Shown: piece after piece, positions 27,151 to 35,200 of the stretch
How positions within the stretch are numbered: position 1 is the stretch's first letter
How the letters are laid out: each line of letters begins with the position of its first letter
DNA from: Ianthella basta
Taxonomy: Eukaryota > Porifera > Demospongiae > Verongiida > Ianthellidae
DNA: 64,000 nt
Direction: 5' to 3'
Assembly: GCA_964019415.1 (NCBI GenBank)
Contig: OZ025871.1
Location: forward strand, 7,560,213 to 7,624,212
Translations under genes and position numbers: made by a program
Notes under the pieces: model-generated
What the model was told of the DNA's origin: nothing
Seen by the model: the letters and a program-made list of their open reading frames with translations, nothing else
Databases searched by the model: none

Positions 27151-27688
27151 ATGTGTGTGGGGATATGAAAAATGACTTAGAAATGATTAGCTGAAAAGCA
27201 TAGTAATGAGCAATAGCAACTCAACATTTTGACTCACCTCACTTCTGTGGATTTCACTCAGCATAACCAAATCCTTTGTTCACTAGCTATATATATCCCG
27301 TGAATCTTTGCATGCTCATAGTACAAGATGCAGCTATTTTCTGGTCGATAAGGTAACCTTTTACCTATAGCTCTTTTGTCTGTCTTGTGGTTCAGCCTCC
27401 TTTGTGCAGATTATGCGTAATCGGGAGAATGCCAAGGCATTCCAAGAAAACATGAATGCTGCAGGAATTGTAGATAGCCTAGAATTGATAGGATGCATTG
27501 CAGAAAGGGTTGCAACTGAAATCCTTCGGTCCAAGGACAGGAAAGAAGCCAATAACCACCTCTTGCAGTATATGAAGAATGATGCAGATGGGCAGACAGT
27601 GAAGGCTATTTTCCAAGAAGCTTCTGAACAGACAGACTTCAAGAATATGCAGATTTATGCTGCTGACATGCTAACTAGACTGCAATAA
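793..27688 (+). CDS. Gene 1: ZU5 / UPA-like / CARD-like multi-exon protein (5' end beyond the window)
   Basis: Seventeen exons join with consistent phases: 793-885, 2441-2660, 3307-3392, 4557-4668, 6541-6639, 12721-12885, 13085-13201, 14136-14267, 14834-15438, 16648-16803, 16928-17192, 18495-18545, 20846-20962, 21526-21611, 25078-25150, 26846-26920 and 27396-27688 (stop). Their summed length is 2745 nt, exactly 915 codons with the stop. Each exon has an AG acceptor and a GT donor, mostly gtgagt/gtaagt-like. Domain order is an unrecognised N-terminal domain, a long low-complexity region, ZU5, a UPA-like region, short linkers and a death-fold (CARD-like) end. ZU5-UPA-death-fold proteins (UNC5, PIDD, ankyrin relatives) act in cytosolic signalling and cell-death pathways. 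No transmembrane segment is visible in this portion. The true start lies upstream of 793. Joining across the 17.2-26.8 kb intron is inferred from phase only. Confidence 0.65.
2790..4145 (+). repeat. Segmental duplication, copy A
   Basis: About 1.3 kb of intron-exon-intron sequence here recurs at 21045-22335 with high similarity. Shared landmarks are the gcacccaatgtacatgtatc block, the exon at 3307, and the block ending near actggatccttctcctag. Similarity breaks near 4145, before the next exon. Confidence 0.85.
3307..4668 (+). CDS. Gene 1 Ser/Thr/Pro linker exons (3307-3392 and 4557-4668)
   Basis: Exon 3307-3392 (phase 1 to 0) encodes a polar stretch that includes SQPTNEDTVMELDRTE. Exon 4557-4668 (phase 0 to 1) encodes a Gly/Pro-rich stretch beginning DSSGRQTPCQPVRNQ. 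Both have near-identical second copies at 21526-21611 and 25078-25150, which supports them being real exons that were duplicated with their introns. They are low-complexity linkers, probably disordered. The 4557 acceptor (actacag) could be replaced by an upstream one, because the frame stays open for some distance to the left. Confidence 0.6.
4922..6309 (-). mobile_element. APE-type LINE fragment with an internally deleted RT
   Basis: On the minus strand, 6309-6091 holds the start of an AP-endonuclease (IGVWNMRLM, then LDILSVSETHL). 6026-5463 holds most of the rest (TLAQVYAPTDDS, LVLMGDFHATVGRD, VIDYFIMRK and the catalytic GSDHYLVL). 5200-4922 has a short RT piece (VKQGVRQGCPMLPWLFNIFL) ending just before the YADD box. 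Between the endonuclease and the RT piece most of the fingers/palm is missing. The family is the same as the longer copy at 8.35 kb. It is dead and sits in an intron of gene 1 in antisense orientation. Confidence 0.85.
6541..6639 (+). CDS. Gene 1 acidic linker exon
   Basis: The acceptor ggatag precedes a 99 nt exon (phase 1 in and out) that is open only in the frame predicted by its neighbours. It encodes an Asp/Glu-rich peptide containing GDEEADKGDATTDSMDYGED, followed by the donor gtatgt. It lies just beyond the LINE fragment at 4.9-6.3 kb, so that LINE sits in the preceding intron. It is a probable disordered linker. Confidence 0.55.
7295..7407. repeat. Short hairpin element with ~30 bp inverted arms
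   Basis: Left arm 7295-7325 (ataggaaaggaggcgacagg and on) is the inverse of 7377-7407. A related partial copy, without a complete hairpin, lies at about 7690-7820 and shares the following ccacataatac...gcaaacacttac block. It is a MITE-like repeat. Confidence 0.7.
7690..7820. repeat. Partial second copy of the 7.3 kb hairpin repeat
   Basis: It shares the CCCAAGTTTGAGCTC block, the cctcctgttgcctcctt arm and the downstream ccacataatac block with 7330-7460, but has lost the left arm. Confidence 0.6.
7915..7996. repeat. CA-rich microsatellite with GCATGCACACAC units
   Basis: Tandem units of gcatgcacacaccc pass into a pure (ca)n tract. Confidence 0.9.
8350..11160 (-). mobile_element. Near full-length APE-type LINE (endonuclease plus RT), frameshifted
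   Basis: In minus-strand order: AP-endonuclease start (11155-10895, IGIWNVRTL and SVLGVSETHL); endonuclease body (11024-10272, TFIQVYAPAEDS, LVLMGDMNGRVGRD, IIDYFAVRK, GSDHYLVL); a linker; RT (10227-8566) with AAFLDLEKAYDRVW, VQRGVRQGCPMSPWLFNIYL and the catalytic MFADDTVLLAES; and a C-terminal region (8726-8364) with PTLTYGCESWVL and RPRGCPRKRWRD. The C-terminus resembles RTE/BovB-like and related elements. Three frame breaks separate otherwise well kept segments: about 10910, about 10280 and about 8715. No ORF1 is visible. It lies antisense in a gene 1 intron. Confidence 0.9.
8566..10227 (-). pseudogene. LINE reverse transcriptase ORF, 3' end frameshifted
   Basis: The 553-residue frame holds the RT fingers, palm and thumb. 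Around residue 150-200 are KLRSGKAGG and PKDWRRAIICPIHKKGS, then DRMRSITEGKIMEEQVGFRP, LDLEKAYDRVW, GVRQGCPMSPWLFNIYL and FADDTVLL. After AVGAMKKVYESR the frame is wrong by one base. The true continuation, YGCESWVLREREKSRLQ, lies in the frame spanning 8726-8364. This protein would copy element RNA at nicked target DNA. The other two frameshifts upstream mean this copy is not active. Confidence 0.85.
11800..11985 (+). repeat. Dispersed repeat, copy 1
   Basis: The blocks gtcatggagtacatcacactacac and caaattttagacttgggccct recur at 55600-55715 with the same order and similar spacing. No coding content is seen. Confidence 0.6.
12218..12247. repeat. Palindrome of the GGGGTGCC/GGCACCCC type
   Basis: ggggtgccaaaggtgcccc forms a hairpin and is followed by tatattgtt and, further on, tatggcttcat. 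The same order of motifs follows the palindrome at 49020. Confidence 0.5.
12721..13201 (+). CDS. Gene 1 proline-rich linker exons (12721-12885 and 13085-13201)
   Basis: Exon 12721-12885 (tgtctag acceptor, gtgagc donor, phase 1 to 1) encodes a Pro/Ala-rich segment with SAVAPPSPAPPIAVEAAP and ends in an Arg/Pro cluster. Exon 13085-13201 (phase 1 to 1) continues with Pro/Gln and the motif CAPRQMYTDPSATGYHPHNV, followed by gtgagt. The second exon has a paralogous copy at 20846-20962 with mostly conservative changes and the same splice sites. That pattern supports coding function or recent duplication. No domain is recognised. Confidence 0.6.
14136..14267 (+). CDS. Gene 1 linker exon preceding the ZU5 exon
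   Basis: The acceptor tctgcag and donor gtgtca bound a 132 nt exon, phase 1 in and out. It encodes a polar segment with TADEPGPSGLTYASSMVSGD and a Gln/Glu-rich end. Its phase fits both the proline-rich exon at 13085 and the ZU5 exon at 14834. The EPGP tetrapeptide is not a 2A motif. Confidence 0.5.
14834..15438 (+). CDS. Gene 1 ZU5 domain exon
   Basis: A single 605 nt exon (ttctccag acceptor, gtatgt donor, phase 1 to 0) encodes about 201 residues. The first half matches the ZU5 fold pattern: a beta strand, then GPGKEQSAKLVIPNGAIPQG, a later YAILLDG and IVSPVLYIDYDTSLVTKPLI, and LILHLNHW. These fit the conserved IP.GA, SP...P and L.L.HW features of ZU5 domains in UNC5, ZO-1, ankyrin and PIDD. 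The remainder carries strands that may begin a linked domain. ZU5 domains are protein-interaction modules and often sit beside UPA and death domains. Homologous sponge genes are a plausible source, but this is inference. Confidence 0.8.
15619..15697. repeat. Hairpin repeat, AAGTATTTCGAGTT family, copy 1
   Basis: The arms caagtatttcaagtg and aactcgaaatacttg flank a core with ggggctaccaccc. The element, including its flank ctcccttcggttgctgctgt, is the reverse complement of the copy at 50265-50342. It sits in the intron after the ZU5 exon. Confidence 0.75.
15926..15957. repeat. CA microsatellite
   Basis: A short imperfect (ca)n run with a single interruption. Confidence 0.85.
16648..17221 (+). 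CDS. Gene 1 UPA-like region exons, with an in-frame stop if the last donor is not used
   Basis: Exon 16648-16803 (phase 0 to 0) and exon 16928-17192 or 17221 follow the ZU5 exon in frame. They include WKLECQGKSF and VLLYEVHDPVHKEYHRLSSV, then a tryptophan-containing SWLPWEQRQCNLKEMID. The arrangement after ZU5 is what a UPA-type domain would give, but the match is by position and composition only. A donor at 17193 (CCAA/gtgagc) gives phase 1 and joins to downstream exons. If it is ignored, the frame ends at TGA 17219-17221, giving a shorter protein without the CARD-like end. Confidence 0.6.
18495..18545 (+). CDS. Gene 1 micro-linker exon
   Basis: A 51 nt exon between gttgcag and gtaagc, phase 1 in and out. 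It encodes a short polar peptide with PATLPTSVEESRRMG. The acceptor has only a weak pyrimidine tract. It is included because size and phase fit the repeated pattern of small phase-1 linker exons on both sides. Confidence 0.4.
18727..18762. repeat. Small perfect hairpin
   Basis: agtccatagggagt and ataccctatggact pair as arms around a short loop. No other copy was noticed in the window. Confidence 0.5.
19097..19365 (+). repeat. Two diverged direct repeats
   Basis: The order ggcccgcgga, cgctct-cttcggc-gca-ggcagcta and then ctcaactggcatg occurs once from about 19097 and again from about 19240. The spacing is about 145 bp. Confidence 0.55.
19651..19798 (-). CDS. Coding-like minus-strand terminal exon, unrecognised
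   Basis: On the minus strand an acceptor-like tttctttgcag at about 19799 is followed by an open frame. It includes LMAYGSSWKEVYQAQEAQQQ and KEWNSIVTVDAVEQMFEI and ends in TGA near 19651. Its Gln/Lys/Glu-rich helical composition is protein-like. Upstream minus-strand frames at 19810-20317 are less convincing. It may be the end of a transposon or retrocopied gene. No function is assigned. Confidence 0.3.
20355..20600. mobile_element. MITE-like element carrying a copied fragment of adjacent sequence
   Basis: The terminal inverted repeat gaaactactgcttattgtta at 20357 has its inverse at about 20573-20593, and the match extends inwards through gttagtttct. Inside, 20412-20513 is a direct copy of the neighbouring 20612-20707 (ggaataacacctctgta..., atcagcctg, actgtcaatgaatt). 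Confidence 0.6.
20612..20750 (-). pseudogene. Minus-strand protein-like fragment, source of the copied segment
   Basis: Read on the minus strand it gives AETAEEVLKEFQKEFIDSEQ followed by ADAVISDLCYRDVIPSLA, an open helical stretch. The copy inside the adjacent element carries frameshifts. Identity is unknown, and a transposase or host-gene fragment are both possible. Confidence 0.35.
20846..21611 (+). CDS. Gene 1 duplicated linker exons (20846-20962 and 21526-21611)
   Basis: These are second copies of the exons at 13085-13201 and 3307-3392. Lengths (117 and 86 nt), phases and donors are the same as in the first copies. The reading frames stay open: PPPCAPRQMYTDPSATEY in the first, SSGDASHSTGSQPTNEDT in the second. 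Intron sequence around 21526 is also nearly identical to that around 3307, which shows a segmental duplication. Whether transcripts use both copies cannot be told here. Confidence 0.5.
21045..22335 (+). repeat. Segmental duplication, copy B
   Basis: This is the direct-orientation copy of 2790-4145. Differences are scattered substitutions and short indels, so the event is fairly recent. On the right, copy B is followed by about 2.4 kb that is absent from copy A and includes a LINE remnant. The next duplicated exon then resumes at 25078. Confidence 0.85.
22739..24110 (-). mobile_element. 5'-truncated, frameshifted LINE fragment of a second family
   Basis: In minus-strand order: late RT (24000-23810, DETLGGQVNEVLRDLSLIEE and LGLMLNCHKSKLIC); thumb (23850-23700, WVQASLPVRFGGIGIRS); a C-terminal domain (23517-22936) with a Cys/His cluster CVHCGSLVDG...LSC...GRHPRHAGIND, then SDGKCPDGALVVPWKGGK and LAWDATCPDTLAHSY; and a tail (22945-22739, VAVETLGVIGSDSH). 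At least three frame changes are needed. It is not the family found at 4.9 and 8.4 kb. It lies in the insertion that separates the duplicated linker exons. Confidence 0.8.
24772..25150 (+). CDS. Gene 1 Gln/His/Ser-rich exon (minimal form 25078-25150)
   Basis: The 3' part, 25078-25150, is a copy of exon 4557-4668 (DSSVRQTPCQSVRSQ, donor gtgcag, phase 0 to 1). The same frame stays open leftwards to an acceptor-like aaatag at 24771. It then reads as a Gln-rich segment with HHNPHHHPKVVWGQQQ and a QYQQQQQ run, like a disordered interaction region. A second frame is also open over 24772-24950, so the extended exon is less sure than the short one. Confidence 0.45.
26846..26920 (+). CDS. Gene 1 Ser/Gly/Lys linker exon
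   Basis: Acceptor gtctgcag and donor gtatgc bound a 75 nt exon, phase 1 to 1. The peptide includes DSDGSGPSVGGPPSSKKSKG. It directly precedes the CARD-like exon in matching phase and acts as the hinge between the body of the protein and the terminal helical domain. Confidence 0.6.
27048..27162. repeat. GT microsatellite
   Basis: A long (gt)n run with a few interruptions, in the last intron of gene 1. Confidence 0.95.
27396..27688 (+). CDS. Gene 1 C-terminal CARD-like helical domain exon with stop
   Basis: After acceptor tggttcag the frame (phase 1 in) runs about 97 residues to TAA at 27686-27688. It is strongly helical. The segments AFQENMNAAGIVDSLELIG, ATEILRSKDRKEANNHLLQY and GQTVKAIFQEASEQ fit a CARD pattern of helix 1, helix 2, 'a..I....+.EA...LL..m' and helix 5. 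CARDs are death-fold modules that recruit caspases or signalling partners by homotypic contact. A death-effector or other death-fold domain is an alternative; structure prediction would settle it. Confidence 0.6.
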
Positions 27689-27974
27689 GGTTTGTATGGG
27701 TGTGCACGTACATTACATACCTATCTTTGTTGTGAAACTCCCTAAATGTAAGTGTGAATGCATTGATACACCTCTAACTCTATGGACTAAGTAGTGACGG
27801 TATAATAGACATCTATACTTATAGTTCCTGAGTCAGTGTCAGTATTTCAACATGTTAAGTGCACCCATCATGGTAGTCTTATGGAATAGTATTAGTGAAG
27901 ATGTGCATGTACTCATGATTGAAACCTCACAACACTTCAGTTAGGTGAAATGTATCAATTGTCATTAGTGCAGT

Positions 27975-28060
27975 GTATTCCTTTCCCCTCTCCCCTCTCT
28001 GACCTCTCCTCCCTCCTTCCCTCCCTCCTTCCCACTCCCATCTCCCACCTGGTATCCTTT
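27975..28060 (+). repeat. Polypyrimidine tract
   Basis: A C/T-only-rich run with cctccttccctccctccttc units lies in the probable 3' UTR of gene 1. Confidence 0.8.
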
Positions 28061-28604
28061 CCTCTCTCCATCTCTATCTCATGTGCACATCTCATTACAG
28101 TGGACTACGTACATACATGAACTCCTACTTACTATGCATCTGTAACCAGGTTCATGAATGTGTACACACAAAGCTTTACGTTTTGACTCCCCTGAACATA
28201 TTTCTAGTATCTGCCATAAAATTGTATGTTTTCTACGCTTTGTATAATTTATAGTGCACTGTATATTTGTACTCTGGTCCCTTGGCTGTAATTTAGGAGT
28301 TCATTATTCAACCTCATCATCTGACTGTCGTTGTGGATGCAACTGAACTGGGTGATCGATGGCTGTGCCCCCTTCTGCCATTAGCATGCCCTGGGCCATG
28401 GGAGACAAGTAATACATAATTATTGCAGCGTTGGCCATGGCTTACAGGGATTGGCTTTCTTGGCCTTTTTCATGATAGCTCATGATCAATTATACAGTCA
28501 TACACACCCAGCCTGCATGCATGCATGTATGCATGGGATAGTCCATCATAGAAACACGCCTGCCCACAAATGTACGCCACTCCTGTATAAGAGCCATCTT
28601 ACCT

Positions 28605-28610
28605 AATAAA
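28605..28610 (+). other. Candidate polyadenylation signal for gene 1
   Basis: AATAAA lies about 0.9 kb after the stop of gene 1 and is the first canonical hexamer I see downstream. It is a position-based suggestion only. Confidence 0.3.
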
Positions 28611-29470
28611 TACACAATTTGGTTTTGTAATATTATACTGCATGCCGGATGGATTAAATTACCTTTGTATTTAATTACGTATAATGGTATAGCTAACTGA
28701 AGGAGGATACATTTCTATGGTTACTATTAATATTCATACATATTAATGTTACATGAATGAAGAGGGAGGAACTCTAGATCTGGGTATCCAATTGTAATAC
28801 AGAATGATGTAATAATATAACTGGCCACACTCCCTGGAGGTGTGACCAGGAAATAAAGTGAGTTGGGGGCATGTTCAGACTGCCATTATGGATAAGTCCC
28901 ATTTATAAGCATGCCAAAGTCAAAATGATGTAACAATTTGAAGTCACAGCCAGTCATGATCATGATATCATTTATCGGTTGCATGCAAGATATGTCTGAC
29001 AAAGCACAAAGAATGGGTAATATAAGTGGCATTAGCATGCAGCTGGCTACATTTGATGGCTGCTGATACTCTATGCAGCTGGAGGTTTCTCTACTAGCTA
29101 TAGTCTCTCTTATTTCTTCACTTTACTGTAGCTAATTTTGTAGCTAGCTAGTCCTTTGACATATTCATAAATTGCTAGTCATAAGCTGTACAGCTAGCTA
29201 TATATTATTTACCCAACCATGCATGCACTTGAGCTGCTAGGCCTTTAGATCTCTGGTATATAAGTTCATCACGGGATGAACATGCTTGGATTGTGCCTTG
29301 AGTGTGCTAATTAAGACATGCCAGTTCATGATCAGCTGTCTATATAGTGAAAGTTCATGTCAATGAGCACCGTTCTACCGTGGGTTGGTTTAGCGGGATA
29401 GCCTGCTAGATGGAGCACAAGTAATGGAGCATGCAGTGGGTGAGGTGTGCACACTCTGCAGTGGACTACC
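28611..29470. other. Gene-free spacer
   Basis: AT-rich spacer. I see no open frame with protein-like composition and no repeat beyond scattered gcatgcatg runs. Confidence 0.5.
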
Positions 29471-29480
29471 TGACTGATGT

Positions 29481-29498
29481 GGGGGGGGGGGGGGGGGG
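29481..29498 (+). repeat. Poly-G run
   Basis: Eighteen consecutive G residues. The length may be unreliable in sequencing. Confidence 0.9.
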
Positions 29499-29739
29499 AC
29501 GACAGGGGAGTGGTCCGTGGAGAAGGGACATGGGGCCAGAGGTGGAAGGAGGTATCCCTATTGTACTGAGAGGAGTACTGCAGGCATTGATGTGTTTTGT
29601 GTGTTTGCACCTCCTGGAGATTGGTAGTGGGCAGATGGAGCCTATAAATAAAGGAAGAGAGATTGTCCAATACTAGCATTAATGAAAGAGTTGAGTGGAT
29701 GCCACAAGGAGACAAAGAGGGTTGTCTAGAAGGTGATCT

Positions 29740-29762
29740 GTGTGTGTGTGTGTGGTGTGTGT

Positions 29763-29838
<76 letters not shown>
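29740..29838. repeat. GT microsatellite
   Basis: (gt)n, broken by two ggtgtgt steps at the left end. Confidence 0.95.
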
Positions 29839-29839
<1 letters not shown>

Positions 29840-31350
29840 ATGTGCCACTTTCCTGCAAGCCAATAGCTGTAGGGACATCATACACCACATCTGTGCTGTG
29901 TGGCATTTGTAGGTGTGTGTGGTGTCCATATTGCATGGCTACTGGTTATCTGCTTGAGTTGGCATAAACAACTGACTGCATTGATCCCATGTTTCATGTA
30001 ACTTATATAAATCATGAAGTCTAGATCTGCTTCTTCAAATTCATTATATAATGCAATGCAATATATACAGTTATATGCATGGTGAACACACAGACAACAC
30101 GGAATGTCAGAGACAATCACACTCTTGACACAAACCATTATATTGTTTTTGTACAAATGTATAGCTATACACAGGCAAATAGAACATGACATCCAGTAGC
30201 ATGCCATATGCATGCCATGTTAGCATGCTCACTCCAGCAGAACACGTACAGGCACAGTCATATTTATGCACACAATATTACACAAGACACTATCTTATGC
30301 AACACTTACAATGCAAGCACTTGGCATGGTTAAATATACATGCACACACACACAAGTGCACACGTGCACTGGCTGTATACATGCCTATCTCCTCTATCCC
30401 AGTCTGATGAAATTCGAAGGAGCCATCAAGCCATGGTATGGCCTCCAGATGAGAAACTTATAAATATAATTGTGGATTTAGTTGGCCAAGGCTGTAATAC
30501 AAATACAGCACAGATATGCAGTAACTAACATGAGACATTTACTATACTGTATATTATCTTGTACACTTGAATAGGACTCTAAGCCACAAATGTGTGAGCG
30601 ACAATAAATCTTATTGCTGTTGAGAACTATGAAATGGTAACTGGTGTGTATACATACGTACATGTAGGATGAAAGCATACTGGTCACCAGTGGCAATGGA
30701 TTAGTGTGTCACGTTTTACAGGTACTAAGCACAGTTCATAACAGAATGACAAGAATTAATGGTATTATAAGTAAACTTACTGTACGATTGCCTGTGTGAT
30801 TGCAAACATGATTGTCATAACAGGTTATAGTTCTATTGCTATCAGGTTTGCTATTTGGAAGGTACATGAATATTCTATACCCTCCAGCTATTATTTATGA
30901 GCACAATGTATATAGAATATGACTGTAATATAGATAATATATATAAGTCTGAATGGGACATTGGGTCTCAGTTTCTTTCCATTCCAGCTGTCACCTCTCC
31001 TATGTATACATAATATAAATTATAATACTTATTTATATGTAGTCGAAGCTGCAAAACCAGTTTGTGGATCCCAGAGCTGGTGTCATGTCAATACAGCCTC
31101 AGTGTCACAGGAAATCTGACACCCACTCATGGAGTATCCCCTTGTCTATCTAATTAGACTATCAGGTCTGTTGCCATTGGCAACCGACTTGTTCACAAGC
31201 AGCCGAGAACAGTGTAGTAACCTCCAGTACATGCAGCCACAGGGAGAGGAAAGAAGGGGGTAACTATATCCACACAGCTGGGAATTAGTTCCTGGATTTC
31301 CACTCTGCTACTGATAGAAAAGAAGGGCTAATGATTGCTGCCTATGGATT
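29840..31350. other. Gene-free spacer
   Basis: No coding sequence, RNA gene or strong repeat could be supported here. The short open frames have Cys/His/Tyr-rich composition typical of AT-rich non-coding DNA. Confidence 0.5.
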
Positions 31351-31460
31351 GATGAATAGCTTGGTGGTTGAAACTCTGTGAAAGAGTGTAGGCCCCGGGT
31401 TTGATTCCTGGCTGTGTGGCTAATTTCTCTTTCCTTTCTCACCCTGAGGTGTATTTGTGA
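31350..31460 (+). mobile_element. tRNA-derived SINE-like head
   Basis: A box TAGCTTGGTGG (31358-31368) and B box GGTTTGATTCC (31398-31408) lie 30 bp apart, the pol III promoter layout. They are followed by a ttctctttcctttctcac tail. The sequence cannot fold as an intact tRNA from what I see. A related copy is at 41.46 kb. Confidence 0.55.
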
Positions 31461-32081
31461 GTATGCAATTGCAAATGCAACATGCATTATACATTAGCAG
31501 ACTGATGGTCATGAGCTGCTGGAAGACTTGCTGTATACACAGTATAATTACAGCCCATATTAATGTGCAGGCTGTACAGACAATACATAATATGTGGTGC
31601 AATATATGACTGAAGTTTTGCTTGCATAAATGCAAATGTCTGCTTCTAGAAGCTATTCAATGAAATGTGCCCACCACATTTTCTGTTATTCATGGGGCAG
31701 TTGTGCATGTGGTGTGGGCCAGGCCGGGGCTGGTGAATCACTAACAAGATCACAGTGTGTGCACAGTGTGTACACAGTCATCATATGACTCACCTCCCTG
31801 TATGCATGCTTGCATGTCATGCACCAATTAACTCACTCACTTCAGTTTCCCTAACCACATTTGGCATTGTGTAATATGTTTTTTAAATATTGTTAGTCCC
31901 TTATTGATCTTACCACATGCAAAGGGGAATGCATTCTATACGAAATGACACACCCTTGTAGGCTGAACAATGTGTGTCCATCTCATGCTGTGCTGTTCAA
32001 GGGTCAGGTACACACGTGGCATTGTACCTGGGGAGCTATATAGGAGATGCAAGGGGGTGGCCCATTACTAAACGAACACTA

Positions 32082-32090
32082 TATATAAGG
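32082..32090 (+). promoter_or_regulatory. Candidate TATA box for gene 2
   Basis: tatataagg lies 180 bp before the proposed start codon of gene 2. A probable acceptor, cactgcag at 32239, may close a short 5' UTR intron or be chance. Confidence 0.3.
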
Positions 32091-32269
32091 GAATGTACAA
32101 GGCACGTGATTTGACACATTACCTCATGGATTGCCTGGGTGTAGTATTATAGGGTACCTGTGTAGAATGTGTGGCACTTGTGAAATAAAGAGTTGATCAG
32201 ATATCTTTCCACTCCTGTGCTTGCTCCACTTCACTGCAGCTGAAACCCGTTCCCTGTTCACCTGTTGAG

Positions 32270-35200
32270 ATGAAACTGTTTACTCTCATTGAGATCTTTG
32301 CCACTACTGTTGTTGGTAAGCATGCACGCAATTAATGACACTAACTTAACATCCGTAGTTGCTTAATTATGCAATATACTGTATATATAGCACTGATTGT
32401 CTCTAAAAGGTTTAGACACAACCACTATAGGAACTGTATACTCTGGTGAGGCTGACCCAATATGTAGGCACCTCCAGCCCATTAGGAAGGCAATCCTGGC
32501 TAGTGCTTATATTATGTGAATTATGTGTGAGTAAATTTAGGAGTACATTTCTGGCATTATATGCATGTCTATATATATCCCTCTACACATACACATGCTG
32601 CTCACAAAAACACGATCACTGATGAATGAATTGAAGGCGCCTCTTGGTCTGCCACACAGCAGCCTATTTACAGCTGGACTCTTGTATGCCAATTACTTTC
32701 ACATTTGGGACTGTCCTATCACCACCTACATCACCTCTATTATAGTGCATCACTCTCTCTCCCTATCAATAGATACACGGTGTCCATGCTGCACTCCATT
32801 GTTGCACATATCCATGGACATGAGAGAAGACTAATCAACATCACAGCAGTGGAAGCAACTTTCAATTGATCAGAATTTATAATTATCATTACTATGATTA
32901 ATGTTTATGTTATTATAGCAATTATTTTACTAAAATTACATTTTAAAGTATTCTAAAGCTATGTAATGCATTGTTCATTGTAGCTTATAGTGTCAATTGC
33001 ATGCTGACATAACTTAGGCCTTAAGTTATTGCCGAGCAGAGAGCATAAGTGAGCGAAGTGAGGTCATTGATAGCTGTCTATTGCATGAGCTTTGTTGATA
33101 TATGTATATAATAAATGCGTCACCAGTATATGTGCCAGTGATATATACAAGGACAACACCCACCAGTGCAGCCACCACCACCACCTCCACCACCAGCTAG
33201 CACCACTACCACCACCATTCTTGCACCCCCATAGAGTCCAGCTGGTTACAATCGTTGTAGCCAGTATATGCGGCCGAACATACTAGAAAACAAGTATTTC
33301 GAGTTAAAAACTCCTGGGGTACCTGGGGTTTTCAGCGGAAAAGTGTTTATGCTGTAGTCTCTTGGAGAGGTTGTCCGCATGCTTTAGGATTCTCTCCCCA
33401 AGCACAACTCCAAACACATAATCAAATTTCTGCATTTGGGTCTTCACTCCAATTATTCTAGCTCTGACTTCAGGCTGCAAACGAGACTTGATCCAGGCAT
33501 TCTTCCCATTCCACTTGTAGAACACTGCAATTATTTAAAATGCTTAATAGGCTTTCAGCTCTCACTGTCCACTGTGTTGAACAAAGTACTCGGACCCCAG
33601 GAGAGTCTGGAGCAAGCTCTCTTTTAATATCTTGAAACAGCCTTTCTCTCTTTGGAGAAAATTTGATCAATTTACATATCTCATAAGTGGTGTCAAGGGT
33701 ATCAGACATTACCTTGCATCCTTTAATAGCATCAGAGGCTGCAAGATTCAAACTGTGACCATAGCAGTGGGAAAATATTGCTCAGTTTTCTTCATTTTGT
33801 ATTGCTTTGGCTACACCACTTTTTGCTCCAGCCATGTTACTGGCACCATCGTAGCACTGCCCCTACATCTAGCCAGGCTTAAGTTCATTCTCACAAATAT
33901 GTCTTTAATGGCAGCCTGCAGAGCATCAGATGTTATATTTGGCACTTGGTAGAGGCAAAAAGTCCTCGTGGACATCTAGACTTGTATCTACCCATCGAAA
34001 ACATAAAACAAGCTGCTCCCTGTTTGATGCATCTACAGTAGAACCTCCCTTATCTGGTCTCTTAGTTACAGGTACCTCCCTCTACCAGGCAAGCAAAAGA
34101 AGAGAAAGAAATAGGAATGAAGCATTCCAAAGCTAGAACATCTGTGCCAGTCTATGCAAGCGCCCTATGGGTGTAGTTAGCACTAATTATGCGCATTCTC
34201 TACAGGTCTCCACCAACATACCCTTCCCTCACCCAGCTGTGCCATCTATGATGGGATCCAGTACACCTCTGTGTTTGGCCAGGCTAACATCACAGATCCC
34301 TTCAGCTCATATCAGCTGATTCTACCATTGCCACTCAAGACTGCGATATCAGTAACAACATTTACTCTTTCTCGACTGCAGTTGGACAAAACTTCCTGAA
34401 CCATAACCTACTGCTCTGGTGTATTGCAGTATTCCATCCTTGCTCGGGCTCAGCATGGTGTGGCTCCTCAAAGGAGGAGCTCCAGAGCACTGTTGTCAAT
34501 GCTTGCAACTGCAGCAGTGCAGATTCTTGCATCATTAATGGGTTCAATGTTCCAGTTATCACTGCCCAAAACATAATTGACTACTATGAAGGAAACACTA
34601 CCACCACTGGAGATGTTTGTGACAGTGGTGTCACTTGCCAGGAGGTGACTATTGGTAAAGATGCATCATGCAGATATGCACACAGTTGTTGCACTGTACA
34701 TATGACCTTATATACCTTAGCTCTCCCATGAACTGAGCACATGTTTCTTGTCTGAATGGTCAATACTTTAGTTTCACTAAGTTATACACTAGTACTAATA
34801 AATTCAAAATTCAGACTAGACAGCTGATTAAAACTGGTAGATATGCATTGCCTTAATTGCAAGGAGAGAATCTACCATACACATGTATTTATTGCTTACC
34901 TAGGGCACTATATACAACCCTTGACATAGTCTAGTCATTCATGAATTTTGGGGTATATTACTGCACTGCTCTAAGGGGAGGTTTCTTGTAGTATAATGCA
35001 AGAACTCGAGGCCAGGTTGAAAGACATGCAATGAATCACTGCATGGGTATACATACTATGTCTACTGCTTGCTACACGTACTAGTATTGGTGACAAAGGA
35101 AGGTTCGATGACCAATTAAAGCCCAATATCTACAGATGACAACCATGCAATGATTGCCTCCCCCATTATATACTTATCTGCCAAAGATGGAGCCACTGAT

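Noticed and set aside
31350..31460. Functional tRNA gene
   Set aside because: Only the A and B boxes fit; I could not form an acceptor stem or anticodon arm.
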